Below, piece by piece: positions 6,418-14,371 of a stretch of 24,674 nt of DNA; position 1 is the stretch's first letter, and each line of letters starts with the position of its first letter. The DNA is taken from assembly GCA_045106055.1 (NCBI GenBank), contig JBGCED010000047.1, positions 1-24,674 of the forward strand. The letters are read 5' to 3'. This stretch comes from JBGCED01 sp045106055 (GTDB lineage: Bacteria > Pseudomonadota > Alphaproteobacteria > CBDDJK01). The notes below the pieces were generated by a model, which did not search any database, was not told the DNA's origin, and saw only the letters and a program-made list of their open reading frames with translations. The translations under genes were made by a program, and so were the position numbers.

Positions 6418-7401
6418 TTAATTATTGGAAGCAAGCGCTGCTTCAATCACATCACTGCCAATATCGGCTTCAAATTTTGACCAAACAGGCTTCATTACTT
6501 CAACCCATTGTGCGCGCTGCGCTGGGGTTAAAGTGCGAATGACCCCGCCTGATTCTTCAATTTTGGCGCGGGCGCTGGTTGCCAAGCTGCCAGAAGATTG
6601 ATTGGCATTCATCGTTGCTTCTTTGATGATCGCTGCCAATTCATTGCGCAAATCATCATCAAGCCCGTTCCAAAAATCGGTTGAGGTTACAAGCAGATAA
6701 TCCAAAACGCCATGATTGGAATTGGTTACCCCATCTTGGACTTCAAAAAATTTCTTGGTATAGATGTTGGACCATGTATTTTCCTGACCATCAACCACGC
6801 CTGTTTGCAATGCGCCATAAACTTCGCTAAATGCCATTTTTTGTGGATTTGCGCCCAAGGCTTCAAATTGCGCTTGCAGCACATCCGATGTTTGAATTCT
6901 AAATTTCAAACCCTTTGCATCGTCAGGGGAAAGCAATGGCTTATTCGCAGACATTTGTTTCATGCCATTATGCCAATAGCCAAGCCCGATAAAGCCTTTA
7001 TCTTCCATGGAGCGCAAGATTTTTTGACCGACTGGTCCTTGCTGAAAACGGTCAACCGCTTCAATATCGTTGAATAAGAAGGGAAGATCAAACACCCGAA
7101 AAGCAAGCGAATATTTTTCAAATTTAGAAAGCGATGGCGCAGCCAAATGCGCATCACCCAAGATCATGGCTTCCAGGACTTTATCATCATTATAAAGCTG
7201 TGAATTTGGAAAAACCTCCATATTAATCTTGCCCGCCAGCCGTTCATTAACCATTTGGGCAAGGGCTTGCGCCGCTTCGCCCTTTGGGTTGCCCGTCGGT
7301 GCAACCACATGGCTAAATTTCATGGTAATTTCAGCATTGGCTGAAAAAGCAAGTGCCAAGCCAAGCCCCGCGCCGATGACAAGTGATTTAACAGATTTCA
7401 T
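6418..7401 (-). CDS. TRAP transporter substrate-binding protein (DctP family)
   Basis: This is a periplasmic extracytoplasmic solute receptor of the tripartite ATP-independent periplasmic (TRAP) class, typically binding C4-dicarboxylates or other organic acids. I start it at the ATG at 7401 (327 aa, MKSVKSLVIG) because a strong GGAGG lies 8 nt upstream. The longer TTG reading overlaps that site and is rejected. A 23-residue signal peptide ends SANA before EITMKFSH. The ligand-clamping arginine of the family is seen in GLKFRIQTSD (Arg168), followed by FEALGANPQKMAFSEVYGAL and GVVDGQENTW. The gene ends in its own terminator, and no small (DctQ) or large (DctM) membrane subunit is in the window, so it is an orphan here. 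A (TTTAAG)n repeat sits in its leader. Confidence 0.93.
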   Translation of the reverse strand: MKSVKSLVIGAGLGLALAFSANAEITMKFSHVVAPTGNPKGEAAQALAQMVNERLAGKINMEVFPNSQLYNDDKVLEAMILGDAHLAAPSLSKFEKYSLAFRVFDLPFLFNDIEAVDRFQQGPVGQKILRSMEDKGFIGLGYWHNGMKQMSANKPLLSPDDAKGLKFRIQTSDVLQAQFEALGANPQKMAFSEVYGALQTGVVDGQENTWSNIYTKKFFEVQDGVTNSNHGVLDYLLVTSTDFWNGLDDDLRNELAAIIKEATMNANQSSGSLATSARAKIEESGGVIRTLTPAQRAQWVEVMKPVWSKFEADIGSDVIEAALASNN

Positions 7402-7409
7402 ATAAATAT

Positions 7410-7414
7410 CCTCC
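7410..7414 (-). promoter_or_regulatory. Ribosome binding site deciding the DctP-type gene start
   Basis: GGAGG on the minus strand is 8 nt upstream of the ATG at 7401 and directly overlaps a competing in-frame TTG (7414-7416). It therefore favours the shorter, signal-peptide-leading start. Confidence 0.85.
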
Positions 7415-7426
7415 AAAAAATGTAAT

Positions 7427-7453
7427 TTTAAGTTTAAGTTTAAGTTTAAGTTT
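7427..7453. repeat. Hexanucleotide repeat (TTTAAG)4 plus TTT in the DctP-type leader
   Basis: Four perfect TTTAAG units and a further TTT run without interruption from 7427 to 7453, 13 bp upstream of the GGAGG ribosome site of the TRAP receptor gene. On the coding strand this reads AAACTTAAACTT and so on. A short repeat in this position could change copy number by slippage and so alter promoter or leader spacing. Confidence 0.9.
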
Positions 7454-7490
7454 CAAAACAATAGCAGCAAACAATAAAAAAGCAAATCAT

Positions 7491-7754
7491 TTATGGCTTG
7501 GTTTTTGCTGCTTGTTTTTGCGTTCCCTCAATCGCATCAAGGCGCGCCAAAATTGCTGCTTGTGTTTGCGCTTGCTGCTGCAACATATCACGCAAGGCTT
7601 CAAATTCATCGCGTGTTACCAAATCATGGTTCAGGAATTCTTGTAATTTTTCACGAAAATCCTTTTCAAGCTCGCCCCTTACTTGACCCGCACCCGCAAA
7701 TACGCCCGTCATCATGCGCGCCATATCATCGAATATTTTATGATCGCTTTGCAT
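7491..7754 (-). CDS. ubiK: Ubiquinone biosynthesis accessory factor UbiK (BMFP domain)
   Basis: This 87-aa protein has the BMFP (Brucella membrane fusogenic protein) domain now assigned to UbiK, an accessory factor that helps assemble the ubiquinone biosynthesis complex at the membrane. The diagnostic stretches are IFDDMARMMTGVFAGAGQVR near the N-terminus, then LVTRDEFEALRDML followed by a coiled-coil heptad region (AAILARLDAIE). The length fits the family, which is 80-110 aa. It starts 17 bp downstream of the peroxiredoxin stop, so both are probably co-transcribed from upstream of the cyclase. The link from BMFP to UbiK function is established in enterobacteria and is inferred here. Confidence 0.85.
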   Translation of the reverse strand: MQSDHKIFDDMARMMTGVFAGAGQVRGELEKDFREKLQEFLNHDLVTRDEFEALRDMLQQQAQTQAAILARLDAIEGTQKQAAKTKP

Positions 7755-7771
7755 TATGCCTATCCTTTTAT

Positions 7772-8284
7772 TTAAGCGTTATTAAGCGTGCGCACGGCAT
7801 CCAGAACAGCGTCAACATGCCCCTTCACCTTTACCTTGCGCCAAACATGGACAATATTGCCTTGTTGATCAATGATAAAGGTCGCGCGGTCAATCCCCAT
7901 ATATTTCTTGCCATACATTGATTTTTCAACCCATACGCCATAAGATTGAAGCATTTCCCCCGCTTCATCACTTGCTAGGGTGAAGGCTAAATTATGGGCT
8001 TCAATGAATTTTTTATGCCGTTTAATGCTATCCTTAGAAACGCCGACAATGCTGCAATTTTCAGCCGCAAAGCTTGCCAGATTTTCGTTAAATTCATTGG
8101 CTTCCACTGTGCAGCCGCTGGTTAAATCTTTTGGATAGAAATAAAGCACCAGCAACCCCTTGGCATAATCATGCAAGCTGCAATTTAATTCTGCTTGTAT
8201 ATCCGCACCGCTGACAGCTGGAAGTTCAAATGAGGGGGCTTTATCGCCCTCTTTTGGAGAAATATCCGAATGTGGCTGCGCCAT
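7772..8284 (-). CDS. bcp: Thioredoxin-dependent peroxiredoxin, Bcp/PrxQ family
   Basis: This 170-aa cytosolic peroxiredoxin reduces hydrogen peroxide and organic hydroperoxides. The active site YPKDLTSGCTVEA (50-62) contains the P-x3-T-x2-C motif, with peroxidatic Cys58. Downstream features are the GVSKDSIKRHKKFIEAHNL block, SDEAGEMLQSYGVW and the KYMGIDRATFIID strand. In many Bcp proteins the resolving cysteine is five residues after the peroxidatic one, but here that position is Asn63. The other cysteines are Cys35 and Cys77, so the enzyme is either a 1-Cys form or uses an unusual partner. The N-terminus carries about 10 extra residues. It lies 21 bp after the cyclase gene stop and 17 bp before UbiK. 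Confidence 0.93.
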   Translation of the reverse strand: MAQPHSDISPKEGDKAPSFELPAVSGADIQAELNCSLHDYAKGLLVLYFYPKDLTSGCTVEANEFNENLASFAAENCSIVGVSKDSIKRHKKFIEAHNLAFTLASDEAGEMLQSYGVWVEKSMYGKKYMGIDRATFIIDQQGNIVHVWRKVKVKGHVDAVLDAVRTLNNA

Positions 8285-8305
8285 TTTATTTATCCTTAAC
8301 TTGGC

Positions 8306-10723
8306 TTATTTCGTTTGGGCAACATAAACGCCATCCCAATCTTTGGGCGGCGGCTGGGCAATGAAATAATTGATACGCGCGCGCAAAATATCATAAAAAT
8401 CATCCAGCACACCATCACAAAGCCTGATATTTTCCTGAATAAGCGCAAGGCTGGTTTTCCATTCTTGTTTGCGATAATTATCAATGATTTCTTGATGGCG
8501 CGTTGAAAGCTCGACATATTCGTTGGCACTATACATGGGTTCATCCCCAATCAGCGCATAAATATTAACGGCTTCGGATTTTCCCTTTACAGCGATTAAG
8601 TCAAGTTCAACAATTGGCAGCCTGTTGCGCACCCGATCTGCGGTAATCGGCCCGATAACAATATTCACACCATAAGCCTTGGATTGCCCTTCAAGCCGTG
8701 CAGCAAGATTGACCGCATCCCCCAAAACAGAATAGTCAAAACGCTGTTCGGATCCCATATTGCCAACCACACAATCGCCTGTATTAAGCCCGATCCCAAC
8801 CTTTAATGGCAAGAACATCGCGCCTGAATTTTGTGCTTCCATTTTGCGCTGCTGGTTTAAATCCTCTAATGCTTTCATCATTGAAAGCGCTGCTTTACAG
8901 GCTTGATATTCTTGTTCAGCAACAGGAATGGGCGCATTCCAAAATGCCATGATGCAATCGCCCATATATTTATCAATCGTGCCGCGCCTTAACAGAATTT
9001 CATTGGTTAAGGGCGTTAGCAAGCGGTTAATTAACTGGGTTAGACCTTGAGGATCGGTTTTAAATTGTTCGGAAATGGTTGTGAATCCGCGAACATCACA
9101 AAATAATAAGGTCATGCGTTTGGTTTCACCGCCCAGCCTTAATTGATCTGGATGTTCAGCAAGCTGTTCCACCAAATCAGGCGAGAGATATTGCGCAAAA
9201 GCAGTTCTAACTTGTTTCTTTTCTTGGGAATCGCGGATGTAATTCGAAAAACTAACCGTCGCAAAGACCACAAACACCAAAGCTGTGCCATAGGTAATGT
9301 CCAAAAAGATGCGCTGTTCAACAAATAAAACCCAGCTTACAGCAACCAAACTGCCAACGGCAACCCCAAAGCCTGCCAATGTCAGCAAGGGGCCCAGCCT
9401 TGGCACAAAAAAGATGATTAATAAGCAGGCAATCCCCGCCGCGATAATTTCAAACATCACCATTTGCAAAGGATAGCTTAAATAGCTGCCTTCAATGAGG
9501 TTTTCTATTAAATTGGCGTGAACCTCAACCCCTGGCTGGCGCGGGCTTACAGGCGTGGCGCGAATATCAACCAGCCCAACCGCAGATGTGCCAACCAGCG
9601 CCATGCGTCCTTGTAATTTTTCAATTGGAACGCGCTTATAAAGCACATCGGACGCAGACACAAACAGCCGGCCCGTATTATCAACCGTGTTAAACCGATC
9701 GGGCTTTGCATAATTCACCCATACGCGTCCATGCCCATCCACGGGAATTTTCAAGCTAACTTGGCGGGTTTGCATGCCAACTTGTTGAAGCCCCCCTTGA
9801 TTCACAACGGTAAAGACACTGTTGCCATTCATCGCAACGCGGATCATTTCTAAGGTCAAGGTGGGTTTTATCACCCCTTCAATTTCAGATACCAGCGGAA
9901 CACGCCTTACAATGCCATCCACCTCATCATCAACCGAAATGACCCCAAGCCCGCGCGCATTAGACTCCAGCGTGCCAATATTATAAAGCAACACGCCCTT
10001 TTTGTTTAAGAAGCGATTTGGGGTTGGGTCCTTGACGCCCCTTGTTCCGCGAAACCCTTGCACCGAGCTTTCAAGCGCCTCCAAAGAGGGCAATGTGCGA
10101 ATTTGCTGGGATGCCGTTTGGCGCGCTTCGTCATCATCAACTGCGCCCCCGCTTTGATTTGTGCCAGCCTGTCCCAACACGACCTTAATATCTTGCATTT
10201 TCTGCGCCATAATCTGATCATTGGTGGGGATGTTTTTCAATTGATTTACCAGCGATTCATACCCCGCAGGCAAACGATCCGCAACCAAATCAGGATTGGT
10301 GCGATCTGCTTCTGCAAAGATCATATCGAAGCCAACGACAGGGATTTTATATTCACGCATCGATTGCAATAATTGCGCAATGGTTGACCGCGGCCACGGC
10401 CATTGACCAACCTCAGCCAAGCTTTTTTCATCAAGATCAATGATAAAGACAGGGTTTTGATCCGATGGCTGGCGATAATTCATACGATTATAGGCATCAA
10501 ATGTCTTTAAGCGAACGGTTTCAACCCACCAAGGATCAACATAACGCACATATAGACCAGCAATAATAAGGGCAAATGCGATCAACACCCCCCAAGATAT
10601 TTTGGAGAACAAGGGGAAAAAAAACCCAGGCGAAGATTCTTTCTTTCCTGGATTATTCTGTTGTTTTATTGGCGCGCTGATTTCGTGGTTTTTGCGCGGT
10701 AATTTGTTTGAAAATAATCCCAT
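8306..10723 (-). CDS. Adenylate/guanylate cyclase with CHASE2 sensor domain
   Basis: This 805-aa membrane sensor would make cyclic AMP from ATP. Order: a cytoplasmic lead of about 40 residues, TM1 at about 42-60, an extracytoplasmic CHASE2 domain at about 65-415 (FIIDLDEKSLAEVGQWPWPR, VVGFDMIFAEADR, GVEVHANLIENLI), three closely spaced TM helices at about 420-495, then a class III cyclase domain at about 535-720. Metal-binding Asp543 (FCDVRGFT) and Asp589 (MGDCIMAFWNAP) are present, as are Lys585 and transition-state Asn672/Arg676 (DAVNLAARLE). The second substrate-specifying position, often Asp, is Ser665 (YSVLGDAVN). This resembles the Thr-containing class IIIb enzymes, some of which respond to bicarbonate. 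The signal sensed by CHASE2 is unknown. It lies 59 bp after bamA and 21 bp before bcp. Confidence 0.93.
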   Translation of the reverse strand: MGLFSNKLPRKNHEISAPIKQQNNPGKKESSPGFFFPLFSKISWGVLIAFALIIAGLYVRYVDPWWVETVRLKTFDAYNRMNYRQPSDQNPVFIIDLDEKSLAEVGQWPWPRSTIAQLLQSMREYKIPVVGFDMIFAEADRTNPDLVADRLPAGYESLVNQLKNIPTNDQIMAQKMQDIKVVLGQAGTNQSGGAVDDDEARQTASQQIRTLPSLEALESSVQGFRGTRGVKDPTPNRFLNKKGVLLYNIGTLESNARGLGVISVDDEVDGIVRRVPLVSEIEGVIKPTLTLEMIRVAMNGNSVFTVVNQGGLQQVGMQTRQVSLKIPVDGHGRVWVNYAKPDRFNTVDNTGRLFVSASDVLYKRVPIEKLQGRMALVGTSAVGLVDIRATPVSPRQPGVEVHANLIENLIEGSYLSYPLQMVMFEIIAAGIACLLIIFFVPRLGPLLTLAGFGVAVGSLVAVSWVLFVEQRIFLDITYGTALVFVVFATVSFSNYIRDSQEKKQVRTAFAQYLSPDLVEQLAEHPDQLRLGGETKRMTLLFCDVRGFTTISEQFKTDPQGLTQLINRLLTPLTNEILLRRGTIDKYMGDCIMAFWNAPIPVAEQEYQACKAALSMMKALEDLNQQRKMEAQNSGAMFLPLKVGIGLNTGDCVVGNMGSEQRFDYSVLGDAVNLAARLEGQSKAYGVNIVIGPITADRVRNRLPIVELDLIAVKGKSEAVNIYALIGDEPMYSANEYVELSTRHQEIIDNYRKQEWKTSLALIQENIRLCDGVLDDFYDILRARINYFIAQPPPKDWDGVYVAQTK

Positions 10724-10782
10724 TATAATTTTACCATTTCATCGGTCATATATGAATATCGCATCCACAGGCGCGCAAACGA

Positions 10783-13206
10783 TCAAAATCTTGTGCCAAA
10801 ATTAATGCGGAATTTATCTGCTTTATCATGCTTTTCATCTTTAACTGGCACAGCATATTCAATGCGAATGGGACCAAAGGGCGACCGCCAATAAATGCCA
10901 ATCCCGCTGCTAACCCGCACAGCAGCATCATCAATAATATCATCGCCTGAATCTTCCAATTCGGTTAGCGTTCCTGCATCGGTGAAGATGCTGGCTTTGA
11001 TGCCATATTCATCAGGCAGCCCCAAGGGAAAGAACAACTCGGCGCTTGTTGTTGCATAGCGCATGCCGCCAAGCGCATCATCGCTTGCGGTATCCCTTGG
11101 CCCGACCCCACCATTTGCAAACCCTCTTAAGCTATCCCCGCCAAGGAAATAGCGATCGGCGACCCGCAAATCTTCATTGTCAAAATTATGAAGAAAGCCT
11201 GCGGTTGCCGCTGCTTTAAAGGTAATTTCAGGGAATAAAGGAATATAATATGCCCCATCCATTTGGGCATCCAGCAACAGCATATCCCCGCCAAGCCCTG
11301 TAAAGTCAACCGAAGCTGAAACCACCCCGCCTTCGGTTGGCTCAATACGGCTATTGCGGCGATCAAAGGCTAGGGTTGAGCCAATTCTTGAAAGCACCCG
11401 ATCCCCTTCATCATCTTGCACATATTCACTGGCGGTTGTGGGGATATTTTCAATATTTTCCGCACTTAACCGATAGCGATAGCTGTGCCGCCAATCATCA
11501 TTCAAATCATAGCCCATGCGCAATCCTGCGCCTGTTTTTTGTAAATCATAAGAGGATGAATCTTGATTATCAACAACCGTGTGGAAAAGATCAAATCCCG
11601 CCGCAACATCCTGCCCGCGAAAATAAGGTTCGGTAAAGGATAAATCAACCGATTGCTTGCGCTGGGCAAGGCTTGCATTTAACCTTAAATCCTGTCCGCG
11701 CCCCATTAAATTGCGTTCCCGAATTTGTAAATTGGTCAGCGCGCCATCAACTGATGAATAGCCCGCACCAACCGATAATTCCCCTGTTGATTGCTCCTCA
11801 ACCTCTACATCAATTCGCGTTTTGTCAGGGTCAGCCCCTGGCGCATTTGAAATATTAACCGATTTGAAAAACCCCAAATTGCGGATATTGCGGGTGGATT
11901 GCTCGATTTTTGATTGATTGAAGGAATCGCCCTCAACCAATGCCATTTCACGGCGAATGACCTTATCAAGGGTGCGAACATTCCCTTTGACTTCAATCCG
12001 TTCGACAAATATTTTCGGTGCTTCCAAGATTTCAAATTTAACATCAATCCTGCGGGCTTCAGCATCGCGGGTAATTCGTGGACGCACATCGACAAAGGCA
12101 TACCCCTCGTTGCCAGCGGTTGATTCAATCCGTTCAACCGTCTCGCTCACTGCATCTGCATCATACCAATCGCCCGCTTCAAGTTCAATTAGGGGTTTCA
12201 GTGGATCAGCATTTAAATCTTGAATGTTAGAGGTTAAATCAAATTCCCCAAATTTATAACGCTCTCCCTCATCAAGGGTAAAGGTAATAAAGAAATCCTG
12301 CTGATCTTCTGCCAATTCTGCAACCGCAGACACCACACGAAAATCAGCAAAGCCGCCCGCCAAATAATGACGGCGCAATAATTCCTTATCATAATTTAAT
12401 TTATCAGGATCATAGCTATCGCCAGCAGATAGGAATAAATACCAGCGCGATTGTTTGGTATTGATAATATCTTCTAGGGCGCGATCAGAATAAAAACCAT
12501 TGCCAACAAAGCTTACCTTACGGATTCCTGTTTTTCGTCCCTCGCGTATTTCAAAGACAAGATCAATCCGATTTTGCTCAAGCTCAATAATCTTTGGCAC
12601 AACAGCCGCTGCAAAATGACCCGAACGCCGATAAATATCCAGCAATCGCTGCACATCCGATTGCACTTTGGTTCTGGTATAGACGATGCGCGGGCGCAGC
12701 TGCACCTCGGTTTGTAGCAATTCATCTTTAATTTCATCATTGCCTTCAAAAGCAATGCGGTTAATGATTGGGTTTTCTTGAATTTTAACGACCAGAATAT
12801 CACCGCGCTGCTCAATCGTGACATCCATAAACAGCCCCGTTGCAAACAGCCGCTTCAAGGCTTCGTTGATCACCAAATCATTAATCACATCCCCCGCAAC
12901 CAATCCCAAATGCGAATTTACAGAAGCAGGTTCAATCCGCTGCGCCCCTTCAATGACAACGCGTCTTAAAATTTCGCCCGATTGCGTGCTTTGTTGATCA
13001 TCGCGCTCCAGCAGGTTAGGCAGCGCATCCATCAGCCCAGATTCGCCAGATGGCTCTGGCACAATGATGGGCAAGCCTTGATCATTTGTTTCTTGCGCAT
13101 GAATCGCCGCGCCATAAAATATGCCGATCGCGCCCACCAAAAGGGCGATCAGCAGCGCAATGGCTGTTCTATGATGTTGTTTCTTATGATTACCGATGAT
13201 AGGCAT
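10783..13206 (-). CDS. bamA: Outer membrane protein assembly factor BamA
   Basis: This is the essential outer-membrane beta-barrel insertase. I start it at the ATG at 13206 (807 aa, MPIIGNHKK), which places a signal peptide (RTAIALLIALLVGAIGIFYG...HA) near the N-terminus. A longer reading from a TTG at 13248 is less likely. Five POTRA domains follow, for example LRRVVIEGAQRIEPASV, INRIAFEGNDEIKDELL and IFVERIEVKGNVRTLDKVIR. The 16-strand barrel follows, with the LRGF-type motif (DSLRGFANGG), GGMRYATTSAELFFPL, and a C-terminal FRINFGTRF ending in Phe. The ribosome site is weak. Unlike the usual alphaproteobacterial context (rseP upstream, lpxD/fabZ downstream), here cysD lies upstream and a CHASE2 cyclase downstream. 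Confidence 0.96.
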   Translation of the reverse strand: MPIIGNHKKQHHRTAIALLIALLVGAIGIFYGAAIHAQETNDQGLPIIVPEPSGESGLMDALPNLLERDDQQSTQSGEILRRVVIEGAQRIEPASVNSHLGLVAGDVINDLVINEALKRLFATGLFMDVTIEQRGDILVVKIQENPIINRIAFEGNDEIKDELLQTEVQLRPRIVYTRTKVQSDVQRLLDIYRRSGHFAAAVVPKIIELEQNRIDLVFEIREGRKTGIRKVSFVGNGFYSDRALEDIINTKQSRWYLFLSAGDSYDPDKLNYDKELLRRHYLAGGFADFRVVSAVAELAEDQQDFFITFTLDEGERYKFGEFDLTSNIQDLNADPLKPLIELEAGDWYDADAVSETVERIESTAGNEGYAFVDVRPRITRDAEARRIDVKFEILEAPKIFVERIEVKGNVRTLDKVIRREMALVEGDSFNQSKIEQSTRNIRNLGFFKSVNISNAPGADPDKTRIDVEVEEQSTGELSVGAGYSSVDGALTNLQIRERNLMGRGQDLRLNASLAQRKQSVDLSFTEPYFRGQDVAAGFDLFHTVVDNQDSSSYDLQKTGAGLRMGYDLNDDWRHSYRYRLSAENIENIPTTASEYVQDDEGDRVLSRIGSTLAFDRRNSRIEPTEGGVVSASVDFTGLGGDMLLLDAQMDGAYYIPLFPEITFKAAATAGFLHNFDNEDLRVADRYFLGGDSLRGFANGGVGPRDTASDDALGGMRYATTSAELFFPLGLPDEYGIKASIFTDAGTLTELEDSGDDIIDDAAVRVSSGIGIYWRSPFGPIRIEYAVPVKDEKHDKADKFRINFGTRF

Positions 13207-13247
13207 GAAATAAATTTCTATTATAAAATATAAAGATAAAGGCACCA

Positions 13248-13272
13248 ATACCGCCTGAATTTATAGCGGTAT
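13248..13272. promoter_or_regulatory. Hairpin in the bamA leader / cysD-bamA gap
   Basis: A 7-bp inverted repeat, ATACCGC (13248-13254) and GCGGTAT (13266-13272), has an 11-nt loop and lies about 42 bp upstream of the chosen bamA start. No T-run follows on the minus strand, so it is not a standard terminator. It may be a leader hairpin of bamA or a Rho-type end structure for cysD. Confidence 0.4.
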
Positions 13273-13342
13273 CAAAATGGCATGTAAAGAAATAATAATC
13301 ATCCCCTTAATATTTATACGAAAATTATATTTTTTAGGAAAT

Positions 13343-14239
13343 TTAAAAATAGCCCTCTTGCTTTTTAAGCTCCATGGAACCAGGTTGATCTTGATCAATC
13401 AAGCGTCCTTGGCGTTCTGAATAGCGGGATGCCTGCATTTCTTGGATGATCCCGTCTAAATCAACCGCATCGGATAGAATCGCCCCCGTTAGTGGATAGC
13501 AACCCAAAGTTCTGAAGCGCACTTGTTTTAATGCCGGGGTTTCACCAGAATTTAGCGGCAAGCGATCATCATCAACCATAATCAAGGTGCCATCGCGCTC
13601 AACCACAAGCCGAGGCTTGGCAAAATAAAGCGGAACGACGGGAATATTTTCGCGTTTTATATAGCGCCAAATATCCGCTTCAGTCCAGTTGGATAATGGA
13701 AAAGCGCGGATGGATTCACCCTTACGAATGCGGCAATTATAAATTGACCATAATTCAGGGCGCTGTGCCTTGGGATTCCAATGTAAATTTTGATCTCTGA
13801 ATGAAAAAATGCGTTCTTTGGCACGGCTTTTCTCTTCATCGCGCCGCGCACCGCCAATCGCAGCATCAAACCCATATTGGGTTAAGGCTTGGCGCAAGGC
13901 TTGCGTTTTCATAATATCCGTATGAACTGCTGATCCATGGCTAATGGGACCCACCCCCTGTTTAACACCATCCATATTGGTATGAATGATTAAATCACAG
14001 CCAATTTCGCGCACCCGTTGATCGCGAAAGGCAATCATTTCCTTAAATTTCCAGCCCGTATCAATGTGTAATAAGGGAAAAGGGGGCGTTGCGGGGTAAA
14101 ACGCCTTTAATGCCAAATGCAGCAGCACGGATGAATCCTTGCCGATGGAATACATCAAGACGGGTTTTTGAAATTCCGATGCAACCTCGCGAAAAATCTC
14201 GATGGCTTCTGCTTCTAAATGATCTAGATGGGATAGCAT
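13343..14239 (-). CDS. cysD: Sulfate adenylyltransferase subunit 2 (CysD)
   Basis: This 298-aa protein is the catalytic ATP pyrophosphatase-type subunit of ATP sulfurylase, which makes adenosine 5'-phosphosulfate from sulfate and ATP in the cytosol. It has the PP-loop SIGKDSS (residues 31-37), FPLLHIDTGWKFKEMIAFRD, the GGARRDEEKSRAKERIFSFR block, FPLSNWTEADIWRYI and the typical C-terminal GSMELKKQEGYF. The length is normal. CysD normally works with the GTPase CysN (or CysNC), encoded directly downstream in most bacteria. Here the next gene is bamA, so CysN must be elsewhere or be replaced. Its ATG has a poor ribosome site. The cysD-bamA gap holds only a hairpin. Confidence 0.95.
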   Translation of the reverse strand: MLSHLDHLEAEAIEIFREVASEFQKPVLMYSIGKDSSVLLHLALKAFYPATPPFPLLHIDTGWKFKEMIAFRDQRVREIGCDLIIHTNMDGVKQGVGPISHGSAVHTDIMKTQALRQALTQYGFDAAIGGARRDEEKSRAKERIFSFRDQNLHWNPKAQRPELWSIYNCRIRKGESIRAFPLSNWTEADIWRYIKRENIPVVPLYFAKPRLVVERDGTLIMVDDDRLPLNSGETPALKQVRFRTLGCYPLTGAILSDAVDLDGIIQEMQASRYSERQGRLIDQDQPGSMELKKQEGYF

Positions 14240-14371
14240 GAAAATGGATTTTAAGATATTAGGGGGAAAGTTAAAATTGCTTGCTTAAACATATCAGCAT
14301 TTATAGCCGATTATTCCCTAAAGGATCAAACTTAAAATCACGCGCTGCCGCCGACCATTATATTATGATGA

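Noticed and set aside
7402..7416. TTG start five codons upstream for the TRAP receptor
   Set aside because: The GGAGG ribosome site lies inside that extension and is well spaced for the ATG at 7401.
13207..13248. Longer BamA reading from a TTG
   Set aside because: It adds a hydrophobic stretch before the proper signal peptide, and the ATG at 13206 gives a normal BamA N-terminus.
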